A stretch of 64,000 nt of DNA, from NCBI RefSeq assembly GCF_001270265.1, contig NZ_LGAP01000014.1, positions 1-64,000 on the forward strand. Direction: 5' to 3'. The stretch is from Ensifer adhaerens (GTDB lineage: Bacteria; Pseudomonadota; Alphaproteobacteria; Rhizobiales; Rhizobiaceae). A program made the translations under genes and the position numbers. This document shows positions 25,334-34,985 of this stretch, piece by piece; the first letter of the stretch is position 1; each line of letters opens with the position of its first letter. The notes under the pieces were generated by a model that saw only the letters and a list, made by a program, of their open reading frames with translations, made no database searches and was not told the DNA's origin.

Positions 25334-26335
25334 TCAGGCGCTGCGCACGGACCGGCGCCAGACGAAGGGGGCGTTGAGCCGCAGAGATTGCGATTGTCCG
25401 ACGTCGTCGCTCATCAGCCACGCCACCGCCGCCGTCGCGATCTCCTCGATCGGCTGGGAAAATGTCGTCAGATCATAGGAATTCCAGGCAGCCTGCGGAA
25501 TGTCGTCGAAGCCGACGACGCAGAGATCCTGCGGAATCGACAGCGAAAACTGGTGCCGGGCTGCGTCCATGAAGCCGAGCGCAACGAGATCGGTGACACA
25601 AAAGACCGCATCCGGGCGCTCGCGGCGGGTCATCAGCCGTTGCGCCAGGACCTTGCCGCTTTCGTAACCTGTCGGGCCGAAACGCTCGACGGTCACGTCG
25701 AGCCCCTGCTCCCGCGCGACGGCGACGAAGCCCACTTCGCGCGCCATGAGGCTTGGCGTTCCCGCTTCCGAATTGGCAAAGGCGAGCCGGCGACAGCCCG
25801 CCCGCAGGAATGCGGTCACGACGCTCTGCGCCGTGTCCTCCTCGTCGAGGTTGATCCTGAGCGGTCCCTGATGCTCATCGTCGCGATTGATGAGAACCAG
25901 GCGCTGACCGTTTCTGACGCAGAGATCGACCAGCGATTTGTCCGGCATGCCGGACAGCACGATCGAGGCATCGGCCCGATACCGGATCGCCTGACGCAAC
26001 GCCATGTCGACGCGCTCGTCGGATCGATCCGTGTTGACGATCATCGCGATCTTGCCGGCGTTCTGCAGTTGCTGGGTCAGGGCCTTGATCAACGCCGAAC
26101 GGTAAGGCGTGCCCATGTCGGAAACGACGAGGCAGACGATGCCGCTTTCGTTGCGCATCAGCCCGCGAGCGAGATGATTGACGTGATAGCCGAGCGCTTC
26201 GGCCGCTTCCATGACCTTGCGGCGCGTCTCCGGCGCGATGCTCGCGCCCGCTGTGAACGCGCGCGAAACGGCGGACCGGGAAACGCCGGCCTTCCTTGCC
26301 ACTTCCTCCGCACTGACGAATATCTTGTCGCTCAT
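25334..26335 (-). CDS. LacI-family transcriptional regulator of the Afu-type importer
   Basis: A 333-residue LacI-type repressor. The frame is open to 26404, but ATG 26335 gives the natural N-terminus MSDKIFVSAEEVARKAGVSRSAVSRAF with the helix-turn-helix at about 8-27. The hinge is HVNHLARGLM; the ligand domain ends in WRRSVRSA. It is divergent from the binding-protein gene at 26528, with 192 bp between. A LacI-type regulator implies that the transported compound is a sugar or sugar derivative rather than ferric iron, which matters for the function of the importer. Confidence 0.88.
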   Translation of the reverse strand: MSDKIFVSAEEVARKAGVSRSAVSRAFTAGASIAPETRRKVMEAAEALGYHVNHLARGLMRNESGIVCLVVSDMGTPYRSALIKALTQQLQNAGKIAMIVNTDRSDERVDMALRQAIRYRADASIVLSGMPDKSLVDLCVRNGQRLVLINRDDEHQGPLRINLDEEDTAQSVVTAFLRAGCRRLAFANSEAGTPSLMAREVGFVAVAREQGLDVTVERFGPTGYESGKVLAQRLMTRRERPDAVFCVTDLVALGFMDAARHQFSLSIPQDLCVVGFDDIPQAAWNSYDLTTFSQPIEEIATAAVAWLMSDDVGQSQSLRLNAPFVWRRSVRSA

Positions 26336-26347
26336 CGGGAACCACTC

Positions 26348-26473
26348 TTGCACGGCTTTGCAAACTTCTTGCAACAAATCCCAGGCCTGTGCAAGCTTGA
26401 TCAAACCCAGACTGTTAAACTTTCAGCTTTTCATTTGACCCGGATTGACAACATTCCGATCCATATGACACCT
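26348..26473. promoter_or_regulatory. Divergent control region with phased TTGCA repeats and a -35-like TTGACA
   Basis: TTGCA occurs at 26348, 26358 and 26369, about one helical turn apart, and related TGCAAG/TTGCA words recur toward 26470-26490. TTGACA at 26445-26450 is a possible -35 box for the importer operon, although the -10 box is not clear. The positions suit LacI binding and autoregulation. This is inference from the repeats. Confidence 0.38.
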
Positions 26474-26527
26474 TGCACGCGCTTGCATTACTGCGATGTG
26501 GAGGCATCGCACCATTGGGAGGAAAAT

Positions 26528-27556
26528 ATGAAAGCTGTATCCATTTCGGTTGCGCTCGCCGCAACCGGCCTAGCATTCGCGGCGCCTGAGGCGCAGGCAG
26601 CTGGCAGTCTCAATCTTATTTGCTCGGCAGACGTCGTCATTTGCGAGCAGATGACCGCCGATTTCGAGAAGGAAAGCGGGATCAAGGTCAACATGGTTCG
26701 CCTGTCTTCCGGCGAGACCTATGCCAAGGTTCGCGCCGAGGCGCGCAACCCCAAGACCGATATCTGGTGGGCAGGCACCGGCGACCCGCATCTGCAGGCG
26801 GCATCCGACGGCCTGACGCTTGAATACAAGTCGGCGATGCTCGACCAATTGCAGGATTGGGCCAAGAAGCAGGCCGAAGGCTCGGGCTACCGCACGGTCG
26901 GCGTCTATGCCGGCGCGCTCGGCTGGGGATACAACACCGAAATCTTCCAGAAAAAAGGCTTCAAGGAGCCGAAATGCTGGGCCGATCTGCTGGACGCTTC
27001 GCTGAAGGGCGAGATCCAGATGGCGAACCCGAACTCGTCAGGCACCGCCTATACGGCACTCGCATCCCTGGTGCAGATCATGGGTGAAGACCAGGCGTTC
27101 GACTACCTGAAGAAGCTCAACGCCAACGTCGCGCAATATACCAAGTCGGGCTCGGCGCCGGTCAAGTCGGCCGCGCGTGGCGAAGCCGGCCTCGGCATCG
27201 TCTTCATGCATGACGCTGTCGCCCAGACAGCCGAAGGCTTCCCGATCAAAGCGATCGCGCCGTGCGAAGGCACCGGCTACGAGATCGGCTCGATGTCGAT
27301 CATCCGTGGCGCCAAGAACCTGGACAATGCCAAGGCCTGGTACGATTGGGCGCTGAAGGCGGAGGTTCAGTCGCGCATGAAGGATGCCAAGTCCTTCCAG
27401 CTGCCATCCAACAAGAGCGCGGAAGTGCCGAAGGAAGCACCGAAGTTCGAGGATATCAAGCTGATCGACTACGACTTCGCCACCTATGGCGCTTCCGAAA
27501 AGCGCAAAGCTCTGCTCGAGCGTTGGGACCGCGAAGTCGGCGCCAGCGCCAACTGA
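26528..27556 (+). CDS. ABC transporter substrate-binding protein (AfuA/FbpA-like)
   Basis: A 342-residue periplasmic protein. ATG 26528 has GGAGGA 5 bp upstream; the first 24 residues (MKAVSISVALAATGLAFAAPEAQA) are a signal peptide. NLICSADVVICEQMTADFEKESGIKVNMVRLSSGETYAKVRAEA and DIWWAGTGDPHLQAA are typical of the iron/AfuA binding-protein family. The tyrosine pair used by true ferric-binding proteins near the C-terminus is not evident. AfuA of Actinobacillus binds hexose phosphates, and here a sugar-type regulator and a phosphatase are in the locus, so a phosphorylated sugar is the likely ligand. A strong hairpin follows the stop. Confidence 0.85.
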   Translation: MKAVSISVALAATGLAFAAPEAQAAGSLNLICSADVVICEQMTADFEKESGIKVNMVRLSSGETYAKVRAEARNPKTDIWWAGTGDPHLQAASDGLTLEYKSAMLDQLQDWAKKQAEGSGYRTVGVYAGALGWGYNTEIFQKKGFKEPKCWADLLDASLKGEIQMANPNSSGTAYTALASLVQIMGEDQAFDYLKKLNANVAQYTKSGSAPVKSAARGEAGLGIVFMHDAVAQTAEGFPIKAIAPCEGTGYEIGSMSIIRGAKNLDNAKAWYDWALKAEVQSRMKDAKSFQLPSNKSAEVPKEAPKFEDIKLIDYDFATYGASEKRKALLERWDREVGASAN

Positions 27557-27569
27557 CGCCATTCGACTT

Positions 27570-27603
27570 GCGACCGGCCGGGTCGAACGATCCGGCCGGT
27601 CGC
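27570..27603 (+). terminator. Intercistronic hairpin after the binding-protein gene
   Basis: Perfect 12 bp stem GCGACCGGCCGG / CCGGCCGGTCGC with a 10-base loop, 14 bp after the stop of the binding-protein gene and 90 bp before the permease. There is no T-tract, so it more likely protects the upstream message or partially attenuates than terminates fully. Confidence 0.6.
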
Positions 27604-27692
27604 ATCTCGAAAGACCGCAGGCGTTTCCGGCTGCCCGCAGCCGACCCTGCAACAGATCGACATTCCAATTTTGAAGAGACGCGAGGACCGTG

Positions 27693-29930
27693 ATGGAACA
27701 TCGCAACCGTAGGCTCGACCTCACACTTGGGCTTGGGCTGGCCGCATTCATGGCTGTGCCCTGGTACCGCATCGAGGGAGGCTTCTTCGGCCTCGGCTGG
27801 CTTTCCAGCTTTCCCTCCGATGCTGCCGTGGCGCCCGGCCTTGCGCAAATCTTTGCCCACGGACGACCGTGGCTCGTCGTCGCGCTCGTACTGCTTGGTG
27901 TCTGTGCGGCCGCCCGGTTCTTTCGCGACCCGGCCCGTCGCGGTCTGGTGTTGGCGTCGGCCGGTGCAATCGGCCTTGTCTTCATCGCCGTCCAGGGTCT
28001 GGCGATCGGCTTTACCGGTTGGACCTGGACGATCAGCGAAACCCTTTTCGGTCCGCTTGCCGACGGACAGCCCTCGATGGGCGCCGGCGCGGTCCTCGCC
28101 TCCCTCGCCTTCATCCTCATCTTCGCATTTGGACTGGCGGAGCGCGGCGTCATGAAGGGCGATGCCTTCATTGTCGCATCCATCTCGCTGCTCGTCTGCC
28201 TCGTCGTCGTCTTCGTCTTCTATCCCGTCGGCAGCATGTTTGCAGCCTCCGTTCAGGATTTTGACGGTTCGTTCAAGCCGGACGGATTCCTGCGCAACAT
28301 CCAGGACGGTTCGATCTGGAGCCTTGGCTGCATCACCGGCGGCGAGCGCTGCGGCGTTGCCTGGCGTACCCTATGGCTGGCACTGATGACTGCGTCCGGC
28401 TCGACCGTGCTCGGCCTCGCTTTTGCGCTTGTCGCAACGCGCACCCGCTTTCCTTTCAAGAAGGGCATGCGCCTGTTGACGATCCTGCCGATCATCACGC
28501 CGCCCTTCGTCATCGGTCTGGCACTGACCCTGCTCTTCGGTCGCGCCGGTGTCATTACGGAGTTTTTGTCCGACGCCTTCGGCATCGAACCGGGGCGTTG
28601 GCTCTACGGCCTGACCGGCATCTGGATCGCGCAGGTCCTTTCCTTCACCCCGATTTCCTTCCTCGTGCTGATCGGCGTCGTCGAGGGCGTCAGCCCGTCG
28701 ATGGAAGAGGCATCGCAGACGTTGCGGGCCGACCGTTGGCGGACATTCTGGAACGTCTCGCTGCCGCTGATGAAGCCGGGCCTCGCCAACGCCTTCCTGA
28801 TCGGTTTCATCGAGAGCATGGCCGATTTCGGCAATCCGCTCGTGCTCGGCGGCAGCCATGGCGTGCTTTCGACCGAAATTTTCTTCGCCGTCGTCGGTGC
28901 GCAGAACGACCCGTCACGGGCCGCCGTGCTCGCCATCATCCTGTTGTGCTTCACTCTGTCGGCCTTCCTTGCCCAGCGCTATTGGCTCGCGGGCAAAAAT
29001 TACTCGACCGTCACCGGCAAGGGCGATTCCGGATCCCATATCGCCCTGCCGCGTCCGCTGTCGATCGCCGTCCATGCCGTCGTCATTCCGTGGATGATCT
29101 TCACGCTCGTCGTTTACGGCATGATCCTGTTCGGCGGCTTCGTGAAGACCTGGGGTCTCGACAATTCGCTGACGCTCGAACACTACGTCAAAGCATTCTC
29201 GATCTCGATCACCGATGGCGCCATCGCCTGGACCGGTGTCGCCTGGAACTCCTTCTGGACGACGATGGAGATCTCGCTGATCTCGGCGCCGCTGACGGCC
29301 CTGGTCGGACTGTTGACCGCCTACCTGATCGTCCGACAGCGTTTTGCCGGCCGAGATATCTTCGAGTTCGCCTTGATGCTGAGCTTTGCCATTCCCGGCA
29401 CAGTTATCGGCATCAGCTACATCATCGCCTTCAACCTGCCACCGCTCGAAATGACCGGCACGGCGTTGATCTTGGTTGCCTGCTTCGTCTTCCGCAACAT
29501 GCCGGTCGGCGTTCGCGGCGGTATCGCTGCGATGAGCCAGCTCGACAAGAGCCTGGACGAGGCATCGCTGACGCTGCGGGCAACCAGCTTCCGCACGCTG
29601 CGCAAGGTGATCCTGCCGCTCTTGCGTCCGGCGATCGTTGCGGCTCTCGTCTACTCCTTCGTCCGGGCGATCACGTCGATCAGTGCTGTCGTCTTCCTCG
29701 TCAGCGCCGAATACAACATGGCGACCTCCTATATCGTCGGCCTCGTCGAAAACGGCGAGTTCGGCGTGGCGATCGCCTATTCGTCGGCCCTCATCGTGGT
29801 GATGATCACGGTCATCACCGGCCTGCAACTGCTTGTCGGCGAGCGTAAGCTTCGAAGGGAGAACCGCGTCTTCGGCGCGGCTCCGGCCCGCGCTGTCACC
29901 AAGACCCTTTCCCAGGAGAACCCCGCATGA
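27693..29930 (+). CDS. Fused double-length ABC transporter permease (AfuB/FbpB-like)
   Basis: A 745-residue permease made of two tandem transmembrane domains, so one polypeptide supplies both halves of the channel. ATG 27693 is used; an in-frame GTG lies one codon earlier. Coupling (EAA) loops occur twice: MEEASQTLRADRWRTFWNVSLPLMKPG (about 337-363) and LDEASLTLRATSFRTLRKVILPLLRP (about 617-642). Large hydrophobic blocks fill the rest. This architecture is typical of AfuB/FbpB-type importers. The downstream ATPase start overlaps its stop by 4 bp (29927-29930). Confidence 0.88.
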   Translation: MEHRNRRLDLTLGLGLAAFMAVPWYRIEGGFFGLGWLSSFPSDAAVAPGLAQIFAHGRPWLVVALVLLGVCAAARFFRDPARRGLVLASAGAIGLVFIAVQGLAIGFTGWTWTISETLFGPLADGQPSMGAGAVLASLAFILIFAFGLAERGVMKGDAFIVASISLLVCLVVVFVFYPVGSMFAASVQDFDGSFKPDGFLRNIQDGSIWSLGCITGGERCGVAWRTLWLALMTASGSTVLGLAFALVATRTRFPFKKGMRLLTILPIITPPFVIGLALTLLFGRAGVITEFLSDAFGIEPGRWLYGLTGIWIAQVLSFTPISFLVLIGVVEGVSPSMEEASQTLRADRWRTFWNVSLPLMKPGLANAFLIGFIESMADFGNPLVLGGSHGVLSTEIFFAVVGAQNDPSRAAVLAIILLCFTLSAFLAQRYWLAGKNYSTVTGKGDSGSHIALPRPLSIAVHAVVIPWMIFTLVVYGMILFGGFVKTWGLDNSLTLEHYVKAFSISITDGAIAWTGVAWNSFWTTMEISLISAPLTALVGLLTAYLIVRQRFAGRDIFEFALMLSFAIPGTVIGISYIIAFNLPPLEMTGTALILVACFVFRNMPVGVRGGIAAMSQLDKSLDEASLTLRATSFRTLRKVILPLLRPAIVAALVYSFVRAITSISAVVFLVSAEYNMATSYIVGLVENGEFGVAIAYSSALIVVMITVITGLQLLVGERKLRRENRVFGAAPARAVTKTLSQENPA

Positions 29931-30988
29931 GCACCCCACGCACCGGCTCGGTCGTCTTCCAGAACGTGCGCAAGCAGTTCGGCGCCTTCACCGCCATCCA
30001 CGACCTTTCGCTGACTATCGAACCCGGCACCCTTGTCACCCTGCTCGGTCCGTCCGGCTGCGGCAAGACCACCACGCTGCGCATGCTTGCCGGTCTGGAG
30101 CATCCATCCGCCGGCAGGATCCTGATCGGCGGCAAGGACGTGACCATGCTGCCGGCCAATGAGCGCGACGTATCGATGGTGTTCCAGTCCTACGCGCTCT
30201 TCCCGCACATGACCTCGCTCGACAACGTCGCCTACGGCCTGGAATCCTCCGGCATGAAGAAGAAGGAGGCACGCGATCGGGCCGAAGAAGGCCTGAAGCT
30301 CGTCGGCCTCGGCGGCCTCGGCCAGCGGCTGCCAGCCGAACTGTCCGGCGGCCAGCAGCAGCGGGTCGCCGTCGCCCGCGCGCTGGTGCTCGAGCCGCAG
30401 GTGCTGCTGCTTGACGAACCACTCTCCAATCTCGACGCGCGGCTGCGCCGGCGGGTGCGCACGGAAATCCGTGAGTTGCAGCAGCGGCTCGGCTTTACCG
30501 CGGTCTACGTCACCCACGACCAGGACGAGGCGCTTGTCGTCTCCGACCGGATCATCGTGATGAAGGATGGCGAGATTGCCCAGGAGGGCGCGCCGCGCGA
30601 ACTCTACGAGGCACCGGCATCCGCCTTCATCGCCGACTTCATGGGTGAGGCCAATGTGCTGCCTTGCGAGATCACCGCCTCAGAAGCCGGCCTTGCCACC
30701 ATCCGCGTCGGCGCGCTCGAACATCGGCTGCCATCGCGCAATGCCCAGCCGGGTCCGTCGAAGCTCGCCGTGCGCCCCAATGCTGTGACGTTGACGCCGG
30801 CGACAGGCGCGGCGCTGCCCGGCACCATCAGCACTGCGGCCTATCTCGGCGGCCACATCGAGTATGAGGTTGAAACGCCGACGGGGTTGCTATTCGTAGT
30901 CGATGAGGCGATCGAGGAGATGTTATCTCCCGCGACCGAAGTCGCCATCGGCTTCCGCAACCGCGGCCTTGCTTTGATTGACGTATAA
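29927..30988 (+). CDS. ABC transporter ATP-binding protein (AfuC/PotA-like)
   Basis: A 353-residue single ATPase that energises the fused permease. Walker A GPSGCGKT is at 41-48, VFQSYALFPHM holds the Q-loop near 85-95, LSGGQ is at 139-143, Walker B LLLDEP at 160-165 and THD near 194. About 115 C-terminal residues form the regulatory OB-fold region, ending AIGFRNRGLALIDV. Its ATG overlaps the permease stop (ATGA), and the phosphatase gene follows 32 bp later, so all four genes are one operon. Confidence 0.9.
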   Translation: MSTPRTGSVVFQNVRKQFGAFTAIHDLSLTIEPGTLVTLLGPSGCGKTTTLRMLAGLEHPSAGRILIGGKDVTMLPANERDVSMVFQSYALFPHMTSLDNVAYGLESSGMKKKEARDRAEEGLKLVGLGGLGQRLPAELSGGQQQRVAVARALVLEPQVLLLDEPLSNLDARLRRRVRTEIRELQQRLGFTAVYVTHDQDEALVVSDRIIVMKDGEIAQEGAPRELYEAPASAFIADFMGEANVLPCEITASEAGLATIRVGALEHRLPSRNAQPGPSKLAVRPNAVTLTPATGAALPGTISTAAYLGGHIEYEVETPTGLLFVVDEAIEEMLSPATEVAIGFRNRGLALIDV

Positions 30989-31020
30989 TTTTTCGAGACC
31001 GACACAGGAAGGACCATTGC

Positions 31021-31833
31021 ATGACATCGCCAATCGCGGGCCTAGAATCCCGCTTCGCGCTCGCAAAGACCATTGCCAAAGAAGCCGGACGGCTTGCACA
31101 CGACTACTTCCTGCAGCGCGAGACGCTGGTGATCGAGACCAAGGCCGACGCCCATGACGTCGTCTCGATCGCCGACCGGAACGTCGAGACGCTGATCCGT
31201 GACCGCATCAGCGCCGCGTTCCCCGACGACGGCGCGCTCGGCGAGGAACACGGCCTTGTCAGCGGCACTTCGGGCTTTACCTGGGTGATCGATCCGATCG
31301 ATGGAACCACACCCTTTGTCAACGGCATGCCCAACTGGTGCATCTCGATCGCCGTGCTGCATGCGGACAAACCCGTGATCGGCGTGATCCAGTCGCCGTG
31401 CCACGATGAACTCTATGCGGCCGCGGCCGACCTCGGTGCGACGCTCAACGGCAAGAGCCTGCGCCTCGACGCGACACGGACGATCCGCGACGCGGTGACC
31501 GGCCTTGGCGCCAACAATCACGTGACGCCGGCCGAGGTCGCAGGCATCGTCGAGCGCCTTCTTGCAGCCGGCGGCAATTTCATGCGCAACGGTTCGGGCG
31601 CGCTGATGATTGCCTATGTAGCCGCCGGTCGGCTCGTCGGCTACTACGAGCCTTACATGCATGCCTGGGATTGCCTGGCCGGCTATTGCCTGGTCAACGA
31701 AGCGGGCGGCTGGTCGCTGCCCTTCCCGACACAGGGCGAAGCCCTGACCCGGGGAAGCGCCGTCCTGGTCGCGGCACCGGGTGCGATCGAAGACCTGCTC
31801 AAGGTCGCACAACTGGAAAGCAAGGCAGCCTGA
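31021..31833 (+). CDS. Inositol monophosphatase family phosphatase
   Basis: A 270-residue Mg2+-dependent, Li+-sensitive-type phosphatase. The metal residues are visible: E75/E76 in GEEHG, D91 and D94 in WVIDPIDGTTPFVNGMP, and the late Asp in AWDCLAGYCLVNEAGG. Family members hydrolyse inositol phosphates, histidinol phosphate, fructose 1,6-bisphosphate and other sugar phosphates. It is the last gene of an importer operon controlled by a LacI protein, which suggests that it removes phosphate from the imported sugar phosphate in the cytoplasm. The natural substrate is not known from sequence. Confidence 0.87.
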   Translation: MTSPIAGLESRFALAKTIAKEAGRLAHDYFLQRETLVIETKADAHDVVSIADRNVETLIRDRISAAFPDDGALGEEHGLVSGTSGFTWVIDPIDGTTPFVNGMPNWCISIAVLHADKPVIGVIQSPCHDELYAAAADLGATLNGKSLRLDATRTIRDAVTGLGANNHVTPAEVAGIVERLLAAGGNFMRNGSGALMIAYVAAGRLVGYYEPYMHAWDCLAGYCLVNEAGGWSLPFPTQGEALTRGSAVLVAAPGAIEDLLKVAQLESKAA

Positions 31834-31854
31834 CGATCGACGCTCCGAACGCGA

Positions 31855-32628
31855 TTAGCTCGCCGACTTGTCGGCCTTGGTCATCAACAGATTGACGAGC
31901 TCCATCGGGAACGGGAACACAATCGTCGAGTTCTTTTCCCCAGCGATCACGTTCAAGGTGCTGAGATAGCGCAGTTGCATGGCTTGAGGTTGCCGGGCAA
32001 GGATTTCGGCGGCCTCGAGCAGCTTGGTCGCCGCCTGCTGCTCGCCTTCCGCGTTGATGACCTTGGCGCGACGTTCCCGTTCGGCCTCGGCCTGGCGTGC
32101 GATGGCGCGGACCATGCTTTCGTTGATGTCGACATGCTTGATCTCGACCGTGGCCACCTTGATGCCCCAGGCATCGGTCTGGCTGTCAAGGATCTTCTGG
32201 ATATCTTCATTCAGCCGGTCGCGCTCCGCCAGCATCTCGTCGAGGTCGTGCTTGCCAAGCACCGAGCGCAACGTCGTCTGGGCGAGCTGGCTCGTCGCCA
32301 TCATGAAATCCTCGACCTGGATCGTCGATTTTTCGGCATCGATCACCCTGAAGTAGATGACTGCGCTAACGCGGACCGAAACGTTATCGTGCGAGATGAC
32401 GTCCTGGCTTGGAACGTCTAGCACGCGGGTTCTCAGATCCACCCGCACCATCTGCTGGACATAGGGAAGAAGCAGGATGAGCCCCGGCCCTTTCACGCCC
32501 GTGAAGCGGCCGAGGGTAAAGACGACACCGCGCTCGTATTCACGCAGAATCCTGATCGCATAGGCGATGACGATCAGGACGAAAAACAGGATCGCGAGAT
32601 AGGGAGCAAGACTCCCGAGGATGTCCAT
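31855..32628 (-). CDS. Slipin (stomatin/prohibitin-like SPFH membrane protein)
   Basis: A 257-residue SPFH/band-7 protein anchored by one N-terminal segment ([19 protein letters not shown]). [29 protein letters not shown] (about 31-59) is the slipin signature; the coiled-coil region [23 protein letters not shown] drives oligomerisation. Such proteins form large membrane-bound rings or microdomains. It lies 26 bp after the stop of an NfeD-type protease gene, the usual stomatin-operon pair, in which the protease cleaves the slipin C-terminus. Convergent with the phosphatase gene. Confidence 0.92.
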   Translation of the reverse strand: MDILGSLAPYLAILFFVLIVIAYAIRILREYERGVVFTLGRFTGVKGPGLILLLPYVQQMVRVDLRTRVLDVPSQDVISHDNVSVRVSAVIYFRVIDAEKSTIQVEDFMMATSQLAQTTLRSVLGKHDLDEMLAERDRLNEDIQKILDSQTDAWGIKVATVEIKHVDINESMVRAIARQAEAERERRAKVINAEGEQQAATKLLEAAEILARQPQAMQLRYLSTLNVIAGEKNSTIVFPFPMELVNLLMTKADKSAS

Positions 32629-32654
32629 GATTTTTGCTCCTTCTACCGCGTGCG

Positions 32655-34019
32655 TCAGGTCTTTGCCTCGTCGCGCGCGACCTCAAGCGTCAGCCCGTTA
32701 CGGCCTATAACTTTCACATTTTCTCCCGCGTCCAACGCCTGGCTGCTGACGGCCTGCCACCGTTCGCCGTGGGCGAGCACATAGCCGCTGGCGCCGGCCC
32801 AACTATCGACCTTGCCCGGGATTCCGATCATCTGCTCACCGCCGGTGACGACCGCACGACGGCGGGAACCGAAGGCAAGACGACCGACCAATGCGCTGAA
32901 GCCGAGGCTGGCAATGCCAAGCCCGGTCAGAACGGGCCAGGACACCTGCAGCCCCGGTGTCTCGGTATCGAAGAGAATTGCCGCGCCGAGCACCAGCGCC
33001 AGGGCGCCGCCCACGCCGAGCACACCGAGAGAGGGAGCATGTGCTTCCGCAACCAGCAGGCCCATGCCGAGCAGTATCAACCCGACGCCGGCATAGGTGA
33101 CCGGCAGGACGGCCAGTGCGTAAAGACCGAGCAGCAGGCTGATCCCGCCAACGGTGCCGGGCACGACGGATCCGGGTGTCAGGAACTCAAAGATCAGTCC
33201 GTAGATGCCGATGATCATCAGAATGATCGCGATGTTCGGATCAGTGATGACCGCAAGCAGGCGCGTGCGCCAATCCGGCACGAAATCCTCTGAAATGAGA
33301 CCTGCGGTCTCGAGCACCACATCCGTTTCCCCGATGTGGACAGTCCGTCCCTGTGCCTGCTTCAGCAGATCGTCGACGGAAACGGCAGTGAAATCGACGA
33401 CCTTCTGTTGAACGGCAGCCGCTGCCGACAGGCTTTGCGCCTCGCGGACGGCCCGCTCGGCCCAATCGGCATTGCGCCCCCGCAACTCGGCAAGTCCGCG
33501 GATATAGGCCACAGCATCGTTGACGAGCTTGGCTTCGCTCGCGGTCTGCGTTGGCTGCGGCTTAGCGGCTGTGTCTTTGTCGCTCTCGTCGGAGCGCTCA
33601 TCCTTTTGTCCGCCGAACATGTCTCCGCCGATGGCTATAGGTGTCGCAGCTCCGAGATTGGTTCCCGGCGCCATGGCGGCGATATGGCTTGCATAGAGGA
33701 TATAGGTACCGGCGCTTGCGGCGCGCGCTCCACTTGGGGCAACAAAACTCGCCACCGGCACCGAAGATGCGAGAATCGCCTGGATGATCTCGCGCATCGA
33801 GGTATCGAGACCACCGGGCGTATCCATTTCAAGAACGGCAAGCGGCAGGTGCCGATCATTGGCCTTCTGCAATCCACGCCTGATATATTCAGCCGTTGCC
33901 GGGCCGATCGCGCCCTTGAGATGCAGCACCAAGACAACCCGCTCGGTTTCTGGCGCGGACGCAGCTGGAAACACGAATATCGAAATCAGCGACAGTAACA
34001 ACGTGAGGATTCGCAACAT
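32655..34019 (-). CDS. NfeD-family membrane serine protease (long form)
   Basis: A 454-residue stomatin-operon partner protease. After a signal segment ([22 protein letters not shown]) comes a ClpP-like serine protease domain with [18 protein letters not shown] (about 66-83) and [12 protein letters not shown], holding the nucleophile Ser and a catalytic Lys downstream. Then four or five membrane spans (about 235-360), and a C-terminal NfeD OB-fold ([24 protein letters not shown]). It works with the slipin encoded next. A charged insertion rich in Asp/Glu/Lys at about 137-155 ([17 protein letters not shown]) separates parts of the protease domain. Confidence 0.92.
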   Translation of the reverse strand: MLRILTLLLSLISIFVFPAASAPETERVVLVLHLKGAIGPATAEYIRRGLQKANDRHLPLAVLEMDTPGGLDTSMREIIQAILASSVPVASFVAPSGARAASAGTYILYASHIAAMAPGTNLGAATPIAIGGDMFGGQKDERSDESDKDTAAKPQPTQTASEAKLVNDAVAYIRGLAELRGRNADWAERAVREAQSLSAAAAVQQKVVDFTAVSVDDLLKQAQGRTVHIGETDVVLETAGLISEDFVPDWRTRLLAVITDPNIAIILMIIGIYGLIFEFLTPGSVVPGTVGGISLLLGLYALAVLPVTYAGVGLILLGMGLLVAEAHAPSLGVLGVGGALALVLGAAILFDTETPGLQVSWPVLTGLGIASLGFSALVGRLAFGSRRRAVVTGGEQMIGIPGKVDSWAGASGYVLAHGERWQAVSSQALDAGENVKVIGRNGLTLEVARDEAKT

Positions 34020-34264
34020 CTGTCGTCAAAGCCTCGGATACCGGGCGCCTTCCGGCGAAGGCCTCCCACAGAGCAATATTAGCACACCATAAAGTTAAGA
34101 CGAAGCACAACGTACCACCGCGCTGCGAACAGCCAACCGGATGACAAAGTTCCGGATCGGGGGTATCTGCATGGCGGGGCAACCGCTCTGCCCTGCCGAA
34201 ATAAACGACGATGGCGGCGTTTGCCAAGACGAACCGCCTCCGATCTTGCCAGGAACCCATCCGC

Positions 34265-34966
34265 TTGGAGACAACACTCTATCTTCCGATCAAGCGCTTC
34301 CTCGAAGAAGCGGGATACTCCGTAAAGGGCGAGGTCGGGGGCTGCGATATCCTTGCGCTCAACGACGACGAGCCACCGCTCGTCGTCATCTGCGAGCTCA
34401 AGCTGACGTTCAATCTGGAACTGGTGCTACAGGCAGTGGATCGAGCCAATGCCGGTGACGAAGTTTGGATCGCAGCGCGTGTCTCGGCCAAGGGCAAAGG
34501 ACGGGAGAGCGACCGCCGCTTTCGCGATCTCTGCCGCCGGCTCGGTTTCGGCATGCTCGCCGTCGCCGACAATGGTGCGGTCGATGTGATTGTCGCAGCA
34601 TCCGCTGCCATGCCGCGCAAGAACCTGAAAAAGAGAGCGCGCCTCATCAAGGAGCACCGTCGTCGCAAGGGCGATCCGACGCTCGGCGGCGGCTCGCGTG
34701 CGCCGATCATGACCGCCTACCGCCAACAGGCGCTTGCCTGCGCTGCGGCGTTGCAGAACGGGCAGCTGCGACCGCGTGACCTGCGCGAAGCCGCGCCCGA
34801 TGCGGCCAAGATCCTGCTCGGCAACGTCTATGGATGGTTCGAACGTGTCGACCGCGGCGTCTATGCGTTGACCGAGCTGGGGGCGGAAGCGCTTCGGCGC
34901 TGGCCGCAGGATCCGGTACCCGGCCAAAACGAAGCGGCGGCGATATCAACGTGTTCCGAAAACTGA
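34265..34966 (+). CDS. DUF2161 protein (PD-(D/E)XK phosphodiesterase-like)
   Basis: A protein of about 233 residues with ETTLYLPIKRFLEEAGYSVKGEVGGCDILAL at its start, then VVICELKLTFNLELVLQAVDR. The D (CDIL) and E-x-K (CELK) spacing matches the PD-(D/E)XK nuclease core of DUF2161 proteins. The C-terminus (AAKILLGNVYGWFERVDRGVYALTELGAEALRRWP) looks like a winged helix. I place the start at TTG 34265 because family members begin there, and AGGAA lies upstream; ATG 34211 would add 18 unconserved residues and lacks a ribosome-binding site. The function is not established. Confidence 0.75.
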   Translation: METTLYLPIKRFLEEAGYSVKGEVGGCDILALNDDEPPLVVICELKLTFNLELVLQAVDRANAGDEVWIAARVSAKGKGRESDRRFRDLCRRLGFGMLAVADNGAVDVIVAASAAMPRKNLKKRARLIKEHRRRKGDPTLGGGSRAPIMTAYRQQALACAAALQNGQLRPRDLREAAPDAAKILLGNVYGWFERVDRGVYALTELGAEALRRWPQDPVPGQNEAAAISTCSEN

Positions 34967-34985
34967 ACTGGCGCGGAGAGCACAT

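Noticed and set aside
26528-30988. Ferric iron importer
   Set aside because: The family name suggests iron, but a LacI regulator and a sugar-phosphate-type phosphatase in the locus and no visible Fur-type control make a sugar phosphate more likely.
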